Shown piece by piece: positions 51,829 to 60,736 of a stretch of 64,000 nt of DNA; positions within the stretch are counted from its first letter, which is position 1, and the number at the start of each line of letters is the position of its first letter. The translations under genes were made by a program, and so were the position numbers. The notes under the pieces were generated by a model. It was given only the letters and a program-made list of their open reading frames with translations. It was not told where the DNA came from and did not search any database. Source of the stretch: Phycisphaeraceae bacterium (GTDB lineage Bacteria > Planctomycetota > Phycisphaerae > Phycisphaerales > Phycisphaeraceae); contig JAJDCU010000043.1 in NCBI GenBank assembly GCA_029260655.1, positions 1 through 64,000 on the forward strand, given 5' to 3'.

Positions 51829-53361
51829 ATGAGTGGCGACAGCCCGGCAACAACGAAGCAAACACCCGAGCGGCCCCCGGCCCCGGGTTGGTGGAAGTGG
51901 GTGGGTCTGCGCCGCCGGAGCGGGCGTTTGTTGAGGATCGTCCCCAACCGGTGGGGCTGGGTCATGCTGATCGGTGTAAGCCTGATTTCCGGGGCGCTGG
52001 GTTTCGCCGAATACTCTATGCAGCCGGAATTCTGCCGGTCCTGTCACATCATGGAGCCGTACTACCAGGCCTGGCACGAGTCGACCCACGCCGACGTGGC
52101 TTGTGTTCTATGCCACTTCGAGCCGGGGCTTGAGAAGACGCTCGAGGGCAAGTGGCAGGCGTCCAGCCAGGGCGTGAAATACATCACCAACACCTACGGG
52201 TCCAAGCCGCACGCCGAGGTCCGCGACAGCTCCTGCATGCGCGATGGCTGCCACGATCGCCGCCTGCTCGAAGGCAAAGCCGACTGGGAGGTCCCGACCC
52301 AGCGGGGCACGAAGATCACGATCAAGTTCGACCACACGCCGCATCTGACCGAGCTGCGCCGCGGCAAGGAACTTCGGTGTGTTTCCTGTCACTCGCAGAT
52401 CGTTCAGGGCCAGCACCTGGTCGTCACGCTGGACACCTGTTTCCTGTGCCACTTCAAGGGTCTCAAGCACGGCCGGGACGACGAGACACTCGGCGGCTGT
52501 CGGTCTTGCCACGAAACGCCCAAGGACGAGATACGGCTGACCAACGGGATCTTCAACCACGAGAGCTACATCGACCGGGGCGTGAGCTGCGAGAACTGCC
52601 ACGTCGACGCGGTTTCGGGCGACGGGGCCGTCCCCAAACAGCTTTGCTGGACCTGTCACAACCAGCCGGCGCAGATCGCTCGCTACGGCGAAACGAACTT
52701 CATGCACCAGAGCCACGTCACCGACAACAAGGTCGAGTGCTCGAGCTGCCACGTGCAGATCGTCCATCACCTGACCGCTGGCCCGGCGGCGTCGGGGAGC
52801 CTGCTGACCACGCTGGATTCACACGAGCAGGGCGATCAGAACGCCTGCTCCCAGTGCCACGACATGTCTCACAACGGCCCGCTGAACCTGTACCGAGGCG
52901 CGGCCGGCCGGGGCGTCCCGGACATGCCCAGCCCGATGTTTAACGCCCAGGTCGACTGCGTCGCGTGCCACAAGCAGCGCAAGTCGTCTCGGGATGTCGC
53001 CGGCGTCATGGGGCAGACCTACATCGCGGTCCAGGATTCGTGCGACGAATGCCACGGCGGTCATTACGAAGGCGTGTTGGACGAATGGCGGCAGACGGTC
53101 GGCCTGCACCTGGCTCAGGCCGAGCAGGCCAACGAACGGGCGCACGAAGTGATTGAATCGGCGAACATCCCCCCGGCCGAGTTACTCAAGCTCAAGCGGC
53201 TGCTGGATGACGCGGTCCACAACGTCCGGCTGGTCAAGCTCGGCCACGGCGTCCACAATGTCACCTATGCCACCGCGCTGCTCAACGTCGCCATCGAAAA
53301 CTGCAAGCAGATAGATGCCGCGGTCCACAACGACCCAGGAAAGGTTCAGGCCAGTCCGTGA
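51829..53361 (+). CDS. NapC/NirT-type multihaem quinol dehydrogenase, 12 haem motifs
   Basis: 510 aa from ATG 51829 (AGGAGT 8 bases upstream). One N-terminal helix (WGWVMLIGVSLISGALGFAEY) is followed by the NapC/NirT signature CRSCHIMEPYYQAWHES and CVLCHFEPG. In all there are eleven CXXCH and one CX4CH (CMRDGCH). A Cys-poor helical tail of about 100 residues ends the protein. NapC has four haems and ImcH of Geobacter seven; this one is much larger. It should take electrons from quinol and pass them into the periplasm. Co-transcribed with the CbcL-like gene and, by GTGA overlap, with 15-haem paralogue B. Confidence 0.88.
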   Translation: MSGDSPATTKQTPERPPAPGWWKWVGLRRRSGRLLRIVPNRWGWVMLIGVSLISGALGFAEYSMQPEFCRSCHIMEPYYQAWHESTHADVACVLCHFEPGLEKTLEGKWQASSQGVKYITNTYGSKPHAEVRDSSCMRDGCHDRRLLEGKADWEVPTQRGTKITIKFDHTPHLTELRRGKELRCVSCHSQIVQGQHLVVTLDTCFLCHFKGLKHGRDDETLGGCRSCHETPKDEIRLTNGIFNHESYIDRGVSCENCHVDAVSGDGAVPKQLCWTCHNQPAQIARYGETNFMHQSHVTDNKVECSSCHVQIVHHLTAGPAASGSLLTTLDSHEQGDQNACSQCHDMSHNGPLNLYRGAAGRGVPDMPSPMFNAQVDCVACHKQRKSSRDVAGVMGQTYIAVQDSCDECHGGHYEGVLDEWRQTVGLHLAQAEQANERAHEVIESANIPPAELLKLKRLLDDAVHNVRLVKLGHGVHNVTYATALLNVAIENCKQIDAAVHNDPGKVQASP

Positions 53362-54938
53362 TTCATCGTAGGGTCCATCCCGGCGCACAGCACCCCGCAG
53401 ATCTGCGGCGCGGGTTTGTTGTTTTTGTTGCGGGTCTGTCGCTGTTAGCGATGGTTTGCGCCGGGTTGTCCGGCTGCGGGCATGAAGAACCTGCCGAGCC
53501 CGGTGACGACCACCGTGAACAGGTCGCCGCCGCGACGGCCGACCGCTACGACCCGGCGCTGGCCTCGGAGCCTCAAGCGCCCACTGCCGAAGCGATTTCA
53601 TTCAACACCCCGGCGCTCGAGAAACCCACCGAGCCCTTGCCCAAGGACGCATCCTGCATCACCCCCGGCTGCCACATCACCCTGGTCGACGCCAAGCACG
53701 TCCACGGCCCGGTCGCGGTCGCCGACTGCCAGTCCTGCCACGGGCAAGATGTCGGCGGGCATCAATACCCGCTGAAGCGCCCGGGCAACCAGACCTGCAT
53801 GTTTTGTCACCCCGTCGTCGGCGCACGCGAGCACGAGCACGAAGCGATCAGCGCCTCGGGGTGTGTGGCCTGTCACGATCCGCACCGCTCGGACACCAAC
53901 TTTCTGCTCGCGGAGTCGTCTATCGAGTTGACCTGCGCCTCATGTCACGACACCCCGCTGAAGAAACACGCCCACGGCCCGTTCGCCGCCGGGCAGTGCA
54001 CGGTCTGTCATCAGCCGCACGAGGCCAACGCCTCGAACCTGCTTCGAAGCGGTGATCAGCCCGAGCACTGCTACGGCTGCCACAGCGAGATCGACTTGCG
54101 CGTGGGCAATTCCCCGTTTGTCCACGAGCCGCTTAAGGAAGGTTGCACGGCCTGCCACGACGCCCACACCAGCGATTTTCCCTTCCAACTGGCCGCGCCG
54201 ATCACGCAGAGCTGCCTGGACTGCCACGAGCAGATGGCCAAGCGAGTCAGGGATGAGCCCGTTTCGCACGATGCGCTTTTCATCGCCGACGGCTGCGCTA
54301 ACTGCCACGATCCGCACGCCTCGGCCGATCCTAACCTGCTGCGTGACCGGGCGGACCACCTTTGCCTGGCCTGTCACGAGGACCCGGTCGAGGCCTCGGA
54401 CGGCAGGACGATCGTGGGCATGAAGCCGACGCTCAACCGCCGATTCCTGCACGGGCCGGTGAGGGCCGGGGACTGCGCCGCCTGCCACAGCGTCCACGGC
54501 GGGCAGAACGCTCGGCTGTTGCTGGAGAAGTTCCCCGACACCTTCTACGCATCGTTTGAGCTTAGCAGCTACGCCCTGTGCTTTAGCTGTCACAGCCCCG
54601 ACCTGGTGATGACCGAGAACACGGCCGAACTCACCGGGTTCCGCGACGGCGATACGAACCTGCACTACACCCATGTCCACCGTGACAAGAAGGGGCGGAC
54701 CTGTAAGACCTGCCACGACATCCACGGTAGCGACCTGCCCCAGCACATGGCCAGCGAGGTCCCCTTCGAGGGTTCGAGGTGGTCGATGCCGATCAACTTC
54801 ACCAAGGTCCAGGGCGGCGGGTCCTGCGCCCCGGGCTGCCACGAACCCAAGACGTATCGTCGAGGGCCTGCCACGACCCCCGCGCCGCCGCTGCCGACCC
54901 AGCCCGACGACGCCTCAATTACGGGTGAGCCATCATGA
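53358..54938 (+). CDS. 15-haem cytochrome c, paralogue B, lipoprotein
   Basis: 526 aa from GTG 53358. The signal ends in a lipobox (LLAMVCAGLSGC), so the mature protein should be lipid-anchored. Haem motifs: CITPGCH (CX4CH), thirteen CXXCH, CAPGCH (CX3CH), the same 15-motif order as paralogues A and C. A Glu/Pro-rich linker follows the lipid Cys. An outer-membrane or surface location is possible because no inner-membrane retention Asp is seen after the Cys (CGHEEP). The next gene starts on the ATGA overlap. Confidence 0.9.
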   Translation: MIHRRVHPGAQHPADLRRGFVVFVAGLSLLAMVCAGLSGCGHEEPAEPGDDHREQVAAATADRYDPALASEPQAPTAEAISFNTPALEKPTEPLPKDASCITPGCHITLVDAKHVHGPVAVADCQSCHGQDVGGHQYPLKRPGNQTCMFCHPVVGAREHEHEAISASGCVACHDPHRSDTNFLLAESSIELTCASCHDTPLKKHAHGPFAAGQCTVCHQPHEANASNLLRSGDQPEHCYGCHSEIDLRVGNSPFVHEPLKEGCTACHDAHTSDFPFQLAAPITQSCLDCHEQMAKRVRDEPVSHDALFIADGCANCHDPHASADPNLLRDRADHLCLACHEDPVEASDGRTIVGMKPTLNRRFLHGPVRAGDCAACHSVHGGQNARLLLEKFPDTFYASFELSSYALCFSCHSPDLVMTENTAELTGFRDGDTNLHYTHVHRDKKGRTCKTCHDIHGSDLPQHMASEVPFEGSRWSMPINFTKVQGGGSCAPGCHEPKTYRRGPATTPAPPLPTQPDDASITGEPS

Positions 54939-56302
54939 CGCGCTACCTCTCGATCCTCGCCGCTATCACGGTCGCCGCGACATCCCTTAGCGCGGCCCCG
55001 GTTCCGCCCACCATCGAGGTGGCGTCCCAGGGGTGTGTCACCGCCGACTGCCACGCAAACATTAAGCGGCACAACGTCGTCCACGGCCCGGTGAACGTCG
55101 ACGCCTGCGACGCCTGCCACACCCTCACCGATGCCAAGACACACACCTATCGACCCACACGCGATGCGTCGGAGACCTGTACCTTCTGCCACGTGGTTGA
55201 GACGGAGGGCGCCGCGGTCGTGCATGAACCGCTGACGACCAGGCAATGCACCGGTTGCCACGATCCGCACGGCGGGTTCGACCGCAACTTCCTCAAGGCC
55301 GAGTCGATGAACGGGCTGTGCGCCTCTTGCCATCAGGACGTGACCGGTGACAAGCAGACGGTCCACGGCCCGGTCGCCGCCGGCGCTTGCGGGATGTGCC
55401 ACCAGCCGCACACATCGCAGTACCCCAAACTCCTTGTCGAGCAGGGCCGGACGCTTTGTATCGGATGCCACAGCGAGATGCAGCAGCAGATCGAGCAGGT
55501 CGGGTTCGTCCACCAGCCGGTCCAGGAAGACTGTACGGCCTGCCACAACGCCCACGCCTCAGACCACCCGATGATGCTCAAGCAGGCGCCGGGACAGCTC
55601 TGCACGACCGCCTGTCACGAGGATGTGAAAAAGGCCGTCACCCAGGCCACGCATCAGCACTCGGCGGTGACACAGGACAACGGCTGCGTCAACTGCCACA
55701 CGCCTCACGGCGGGGATCTGGCCAAGCTGATGAAGGACAAGCCGATCCAACTGTGTCTGCGCTGTCACAACCAACCGATCAACACCGACTCCGGTGAGAT
55801 CGTCCAGGCGGTATCCGAGCTTGCCGACCCGGAACTCAACAAACACGGGCCGGTGAAAGAGGGTAGCTGCGGCGGGTGCCACAACGTCCACGGCTCTGAC
55901 ATCGCGAACCTGCTGATCCTTGAGTACCCAGGCACGTTCTACCAGTCGTTCGATCTTAAAAAATACAGTCTCTGCTTCGAGTGCCACGACAAGCAGTTGG
56001 TCCTGACGCCCAGCGCCCAGGGGCTGACCGGTTTCCGCAACGGCGATCAGAACCTTCACTACTTGCACGTGAACAAGGACAAGCGCGGCCGAAGCTGCCG
56101 GGCCTGTCACAGCGTCCACGCCAGCGCCCACCCGGTGCATCTGCGCGAGTCGGTCCCCTACGGGCAGTGGGAGTTGCCGATCAAATACAGCCCGACTCCC
56201 ACCGGCGGCGGCTGCGCCCCGGGCTGCCACCTGCCCAAGGACTACGACCGCGAACGGCCCGTCGATTACAACCCCAAGCCCAGTGAGGGCACATCACCAT
56301 GA
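54935..56302 (+). CDS. 15-haem cytochrome c, paralogue C
   Basis: 455 aa with a standard signal peptide (MTRYLSILAAITVAATSLSAA), hence soluble and periplasmic. Motifs: CVTADCH (CX4CH), twelve CXXCH, CTTACH (CX3CH, at the ninth position where A and B have CXXCH) and CAPGCH (CX3CH). It shares GFRNGDQNLHYLHVNKDKRGRSCRACH with its paralogues. It is shorter than A and B because it lacks the long head or lipobox linker. It is followed, with ATGA overlap, by a thioredoxin-fold TPR protein, as in the A unit. Confidence 0.9.
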   Translation: MTRYLSILAAITVAATSLSAAPVPPTIEVASQGCVTADCHANIKRHNVVHGPVNVDACDACHTLTDAKTHTYRPTRDASETCTFCHVVETEGAAVVHEPLTTRQCTGCHDPHGGFDRNFLKAESMNGLCASCHQDVTGDKQTVHGPVAAGACGMCHQPHTSQYPKLLVEQGRTLCIGCHSEMQQQIEQVGFVHQPVQEDCTACHNAHASDHPMMLKQAPGQLCTTACHEDVKKAVTQATHQHSAVTQDNGCVNCHTPHGGDLAKLMKDKPIQLCLRCHNQPINTDSGEIVQAVSELADPELNKHGPVKEGSCGGCHNVHGSDIANLLILEYPGTFYQSFDLKKYSLCFECHDKQLVLTPSAQGLTGFRNGDQNLHYLHVNKDKRGRSCRACHSVHASAHPVHLRESVPYGQWELPIKYSPTPTGGGCAPGCHLPKDYDRERPVDYNPKPSEGTSP

Positions 56303-57372
56303 CACACCCGACACATAACCTGTTGACCTTCCCACTCGCGCTCAGATCGGCACTGACCGGTCTTGCCCTTGCACTGATGCTGCCCACAGGCGTTGTCATG
56401 GCAGACGACAGCGCCTCGCCCGGCGAAGCGGACGACCGGGCACAGGCCGCTGCGCCGCAAGTTCAATGGCAAGCTCAAGACACCGTCGGCAATCCTGTCG
56501 TGGTCCCCGCGCCCGAGCGCACAAGCGTGTTGCTGTTCCTGATGGCCGACCAGAGCCGCAGCACCTACGCGGTAGATCAGGTTCGCGCCTTGTTGGCGGA
56601 TGAGCCCGGCGTCCAGGCGGTGGCGATTTTCAGCGGTCATGAGGCGGGCGTCGGTGCCGCCCAGATAACCGAATCGGGCACGTGGCCCAGGCCGATCGTG
56701 GTTGATCCTGAGTATAAAGCGTCCGGGTTGATGAGCGTCCGTGTCTGGCCGACCACCGTCATCGTCAATGCCGCCGGCGAGCAGGTCGCCCACCTCGGCG
56801 GGCTGCGCGCGTCGTACACCAAAGACATGCGCGCTTACCTGGACTATTGCAACGGCTCGATTGATAAGCAGGCCTTGAAGCAGCGTCTTACGTCCAACGG
56901 CCTGGTCGCGTCCACCTCCGACCACGTCGCGTCGCGTCACCTGCAACTGGCGCTTCGGCTTTTGGGAAAAGGTCAGGTTGCCATGGCCCGCGAGGAGCTT
57001 GATCGCGGCCTGGCGGTGGAGCCGGACAACACGCAATTGCTTTTGGCTTCGGTGCGGGTGCATCTATTGACCGGTAAGCCCAACGAGGCGATACAGACGT
57101 TGGATCGCCTGCCAGACGGCGCGGTGTCCTGGCGGGTCAAGACGTTGCGTGGCCGAGCGATGGTCGCGCTTGGACAATGGGACCAGGCGCGCGAGGTTTT
57201 AACCGATGCCTTGAAGGTCAACCCCGATCCGGCGGAGGCCTACTACTTCCTGGGCCGGGTCCATCAGCACCATCAGGACTGGTCTGAGGCGGCGCATGCA
57301 TACCGTAGCGCGTTTGAAAAAAGCACCGCGTCCCACGGCCTGGCCGAGTCGGAAACCCAAGAAGACGACTGA
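56299..57372 (+). CDS. exported thioredoxin-fold TPR protein 2 (no CXXC)
   Basis: 357 aa. Signal peptide (GLALALMLPTGVVMA), a thioredoxin-like domain (SVLLFLMADQSRSTYAVDQVRALLADEPGV ... VWPTTVIVNAAGEQVAHLGG, with the cis-Pro WP-T present but no CXXC), then TPR units from about residue 215 to 345. It has the same architecture as the 45443 protein but clearly different sequence. Probably a periplasmic scaffold or maturation factor for the 15-haem proteins. Last gene of the CbcL-like operon. Confidence 0.82.
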   Translation: MTHPTHNLLTFPLALRSALTGLALALMLPTGVVMADDSASPGEADDRAQAAAPQVQWQAQDTVGNPVVVPAPERTSVLLFLMADQSRSTYAVDQVRALLADEPGVQAVAIFSGHEAGVGAAQITESGTWPRPIVVDPEYKASGLMSVRVWPTTVIVNAAGEQVAHLGGLRASYTKDMRAYLDYCNGSIDKQALKQRLTSNGLVASTSDHVASRHLQLALRLLGKGQVAMAREELDRGLAVEPDNTQLLLASVRVHLLTGKPNEAIQTLDRLPDGAVSWRVKTLRGRAMVALGQWDQAREVLTDALKVNPDPAEAYYFLGRVHQHHQDWSEAAHAYRSAFEKSTASHGLAESETQEDD

Positions 57373-57744
57373 TCACACCGGGTTAGGTAGACCAGCGAAT
57401 AGGTTTGCATGTATCGGGCCGCGTCGACATTGATCGATGATTTCAAGTCCATCGCAGGGCTATCGGTGCGGCGTGATTCTCAGATACAGGAACGCTTGCG
57501 GGGACAAGTGAAAATAGGCGGTTTCTCGGAGTTTGGGCTCGTGCGTCTGGTGATTTCTCATTTGTGATCGGCACAGGGACCGCCGAGGCGGAACTGGCTA
57601 ATCCTACAACCTAAAAACCCACTTTAGAGTCTAAGAAGGGCCTTGTTTTTCGGTATGCCGTTTGCGATGTACCTGAGTGACGAAACAATTCGGACGTGAG
57701 CGTTCCCGTCCGAGCGACACATCCATCAAACGGAGACATCTACA
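57373..57744. other. non-coding region before the tetrahaem gene
   Basis: 372 bp. A weaker sigma-54-like site lies at 57650-57667. No ORF, repeat or terminator with T-run was recognised in the rest. Confidence 0.5.
57650..57667 (+). promoter_or_regulatory. weak sigma-54-like site before the tetrahaem gene
   Basis: TCGGTATGCCGTTTGCGA keeps the GG-N10-GC spacing and a good -12 box (TTTGC), but the -24 box (CGGTAT) departs from TGGCAC. It lies about 80 bases before ATG 57745. Confidence 0.35.
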
Positions 57745-58365
57745 ATGAAGCCCAGACTACTCATCTTCACAATGGCCATCGGATTGGTCATCACTACGAG
57801 TGCCCAGGCGGCCATCTCAGGTTCCGACCACGACTTCAGCGGTCAGGCCTGGTCTGGCGGGACGATCTGCCAGCCCTGTCACGCCCCGCACGACGGGCCC
57901 AATGCCAGTTCGCTCGGTCTGCTGTGGAACCACGAGGTTCCCTCCTATGCCAACTACACCCTTTACGAAGGTGCGACCTCCAACGATGGTTTCGCCGGAC
58001 TGGACCGCGACAGCCAGGCATGCATGAGCTGCCACGACGGATCGATCGCATTGGACAGCTTTGGCGGCACGACCAACGGCACCCAGTTCATCGGCGCCAG
58101 CAAGCAGATCGGCGCCGGCACGGGCGACCTCAGCAACGATCACCCGATCGGCGCCGTGGCCGTGTATGACGTCACCTCCACCTCGCTGACTCCCGACCCC
58201 AAAGCCAACGGTGTTCGGATCCGTTCCATGACCGTCGCTGGCCAGGCCGAGAGCGTCGTCAGCTGCGCATCGTGCCACTCGGTCCACAATAAGGCAAGCC
58301 TGCCCCAGTTGCTCCGCGTCACTAACTCCGGCAGCCAGTTGTGCCTGGCCTGCCACGTCAAGTAA
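57745..58365 (+). CDS. periplasmic tetrahaem cytochrome c (doubled-CXXCH type)
   Basis: 206 aa with a cleavable signal peptide (AIGLVITTSAQAAISG). Four CXXCH: CQPCHAPHDG, CMSCHDGSIALD, CASCHSVHN and CLACHVK at the very C-terminus. The spacing is typical of NrfB/doubled-CXXCH carriers seen next to NHL-repeat proteins. GGAG precedes the ATG. It has its own strong terminator, so it is probably made separately and perhaps in large amounts, as a soluble shuttle. Confidence 0.9.
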   Translation: MKPRLLIFTMAIGLVITTSAQAAISGSDHDFSGQAWSGGTICQPCHAPHDGPNASSLGLLWNHEVPSYANYTLYEGATSNDGFAGLDRDSQACMSCHDGSIALDSFGGTTNGTQFIGASKQIGAGTGDLSNDHPIGAVAVYDVTSTSLTPDPKANGVRIRSMTVAGQAESVVSCASCHSVHNKASLPQLLRVTNSGSQLCLACHVK

Positions 58366-58385
58366 ACCCCAGCCTCAATCCAAAT

Positions 58386-58433
58386 CCACTGGCGGGCTGG
58401 TCGATCACGACCAGCCCGACCAGTGGTTTTATA
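58386..58433 (+). terminator. strong Rho-independent terminator after the tetrahaem gene
   Basis: CCACTGG plus CGGGCTGGTCG pair with CGACCAGCCCG plus CCAGTGG (one bulged base) around an ATCA loop, an 18-bp stem, followed by TTTTAT. Confidence 0.88.
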
Positions 58434-58568
58434 AAAAGCGCTAATATCTGCTCAGCCGTCCGCGTGTTTCGTCTATTGCGGAACGGGCACCGCGGCTTGA
58501 GAACCGATATGATAACCCGTTGTGAGTGGTTCATTTTGCAATGAGACATCTTGCGGGAGCACCGGGTT

Positions 58569-60029
58569 ATGAAAACCAATAACAATCGCATCCTCGACCT
58601 ACGCCCCTGGTTCACTGCGGCCCTGCTGATAGGCGCTGCCATGCTAGGCGGTTGCAGCGGCGCCCCTTCCACCGAGAAGACCGCACAGACATTCGCCTTC
58701 TGGCCGCCGTACCCCGATGAGCCAAGGATCCAATTCCTCACGTCCTACCAGTTCAGCAAGGACATCGAAGAGCCGGGTACCAAACTCGAAGAGTTGATCT
58801 ATGGCGAAGCCGGCCAGCAGGTGCTGCCGATCAACAAGCCCTACGGCGTCGCCATGAATCAAGGCCGGATCTATGTCTGTGATATCCGCAGCCCAAGCGT
58901 GGTCGTGCTGGACCTGCGCAAGCGTCAGACCCGTGTGATCGGCACCACCGGGGTCGCCCGCCTGGAACGTCCGACAGACGTCGCCATCGCGCCTGACGGT
59001 TTGATCTACATCGCCGATATCGGCGGTAACCGCATTGTCGTGTTCGACCAGAACGAGCGTTATGTCACACGGTTTCAGCCCCCGCAGTTCAAGCCCGGGG
59101 CCCTGGCTGTGACCCAGGAACATATCTACGTCAGCGACTACGTCAGCAAGCAGATCCTGGTGTTGGACCGTTTAACGGGGCAGGAACTCAGACGGATCGG
59201 CACCCCCGACGGCGGTGGCAATGACGGGCAGTTCATCCGGCCCCTGGGCGTCACCGTCGATAAGCAAGGGCGCCTCATCGTCAGCGATGTCCTGAAAGCC
59301 CGTATCCAGATTTTCTCGCCCGAGGGTAAGTTCCTGTCCGGATTCGGGGAGATATCCACCGGGATCGGTGGGTTCGTCCGGCCCAAGCACCTGGTGACCG
59401 ATTCAGATGATCGGATCTACGTGGTGGACGCCGCGTTTCAGAACGTCCAGATCTTTACCTACGAGGGCAAGCTGCTGACGTGGTTCGGCAACGCCGGCGA
59501 ACACCCCGGCGCGATGTTCCTGCCCGTCGGCATCGCCGAGCATGAAGGCGACCTGGACCTGTTCCAGAATTATTTGCACCCGTCCTTCCAGGCCGAGCGC
59601 CTGCTGATTGTGACCAACCAGTTCGGCCCGGCCAAGGTCGCGGTCTATGCCCTGGGCCGGCTCAAGCCCGGCGCTACGGTCGAAGACATCCGCGTCGATC
59701 TCGCCGAGGTGAACCTCGGGCTCGACGACAGCAAGCCCGACCCAACCCCCTCGCCGCCGCGCAAGCCCGGGGACGAACCCGGAGCGGAACCCAAAGCAGA
59801 ACCAGTAGCTGAGCCCAAGGCAGAACCAGAAGCTGAGCCCAAAGCGGAACCCAAAGCGGAACCAGAAGCTGAGCCCGCCGTTGAGCCCACAGATGAACCC
59901 GTTGCAGAACCCACAGCAGAGCCCGAAGCAGAGCCCGAAGCGGAACCCGTCGCCTCGCCCAAGATGAACCCGTCGCCGCAAGCGGCCGATATACCCGCAG
60001 GCAACCGCGCTGTCGGGTCCGAGAAATGA
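58569..60029 (+). CDS. NHL-repeat propeller lipoprotein 1 with EPxAEP tail
   Basis: 486 aa from ATG 58569. Lipobox LLIGAAMLGGC. Residues about 40-385 form a six-bladed NHL propeller (INKPYGVAMNQGRIYVCDI, RPTDVAIAPDGLIYIADIGGNRIVVFD, FIRPLGVTVDKQGRLIVSDV). The last 100 residues are a Glu/Pro/Ala repeat (AEPKAEP-type), likely an extended spacer. No haem motif. NHL proteins accompany multihaem cytochrome clusters in several metal-respiring bacteria, where their job is unclear. The stop overlaps the next start (ATGA). Confidence 0.85.
   Translation: MKTNNNRILDLRPWFTAALLIGAAMLGGCSGAPSTEKTAQTFAFWPPYPDEPRIQFLTSYQFSKDIEEPGTKLEELIYGEAGQQVLPINKPYGVAMNQGRIYVCDIRSPSVVVLDLRKRQTRVIGTTGVARLERPTDVAIAPDGLIYIADIGGNRIVVFDQNERYVTRFQPPQFKPGALAVTQEHIYVSDYVSKQILVLDRLTGQELRRIGTPDGGGNDGQFIRPLGVTVDKQGRLIVSDVLKARIQIFSPEGKFLSGFGEISTGIGGFVRPKHLVTDSDDRIYVVDAAFQNVQIFTYEGKLLTWFGNAGEHPGAMFLPVGIAEHEGDLDLFQNYLHPSFQAERLLIVTNQFGPAKVAVYALGRLKPGATVEDIRVDLAEVNLGLDDSKPDPTPSPPRKPGDEPGAEPKAEPVAEPKAEPEAEPKAEPKAEPEAEPAVEPTDEPVAEPTAEPEAEPEAEPVASPKMNPSPQAADIPAGNRAVGSEK
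59778..59954 (+). repeat. minisatellite encoding AEPKAEP/AEPEAEP units
   Basis: About fifteen imperfect 12-base units (GCAGAACCCAAA-like) near the 3' end of the NHL gene. Unit variation shows expansion and drift; length could vary between strains. Confidence 0.8.
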
Positions 60030-60736
60030 ATGGCTATGCCCCAATCAGCAGGGTCAACCGTGGATCACAACTCAGCAGGCTTTTGCGCCTGCTGCCGGGG
60101 GCGGTTCTGGGTGTTTCGCTCTTGCTGGGGTTGACCGGCTGCGATCCTGAAAAACACTATGAGACGCTGTCGTTTTTCTTCGATGGCGTTCCCGATCCCA
60201 ACGCCCCGGTGGAGGACCTGTCCGATACGCCCGGCGCGCAGGCCCGCAGGCGGTTGGCGATCAAGCTGAAGTTTCACCCGCCCTACGCGGAGGAGAAATG
60301 TAATGCCTGCCACCTCTCACATGAGCCGGCGGCGCTGATGCCCGACGCCTCGGTCTGCCTGACCTGTCACGCCCAGGTACCCGAGCAATTCCAGATGATG
60401 CACGGCCCGGTCGCGGCCGGGTCCTGCCTGACCTGCCATAACCCCCACCAGTCCACCGACAACTACCTGCTCCGCAGACCCGCGCGGCAGATGTGCGCCA
60501 GTTGTCACGAACCGCCGGATACACTCGAACCGCTTCCACCGGCACACTTGGATCCGGAGCAATCGTGTATCAACTGCCACCACGGGCACGGGGGGGACAA
60601 TCCATACTTCCTGCGCGAACCGGGCCCGGAACAAACGGATACAGAGCAAACGGACGCGGAGCAAGCGGACCAGGAGTCGGACCCCGCCCCGTCCGCGCCG
60701 CCGACCGCCGATGACAACGGGGGGGCGCCTGGATGA
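60026..60736 (+). CDS. pentahaem cytochrome c lipoprotein
   Basis: 236 aa. Lipobox LLLGLTGC followed by DP; Asp at +2 would favour inner-membrane retention by E. coli rules, which may not apply here. Five CXXCH: CNACHLSHEP, CLTCHAQV, CLTCHNPHQS, CASCHEPP, CINCHHGHGG. An acidic Gln/Glu/Asp tail ends the protein. It lies between an NHL lipoprotein and the beta-barrel, with ATGA overlaps on both sides. That is the place a barrel-plugging cytochrome would take in a porin-cytochrome conduit. Confidence 0.88.
   Translation: MNGYAPISRVNRGSQLSRLLRLLPGAVLGVSLLLGLTGCDPEKHYETLSFFFDGVPDPNAPVEDLSDTPGAQARRRLAIKLKFHPPYAEEKCNACHLSHEPAALMPDASVCLTCHAQVPEQFQMMHGPVAAGSCLTCHNPHQSTDNYLLRRPARQMCASCHEPPDTLEPLPPAHLDPEQSCINCHHGHGGDNPYFLREPGPEQTDTEQTDAEQADQESDPAPSAPPTADDNGGAPG

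Noticed and set aside
58528-58545. TGGTTCATTTTGCA before the NHL lipoprotein gene as a sigma-54 site
   Set aside because: Spacing between GG and GC is 8 bases, and the -24 box is poor.
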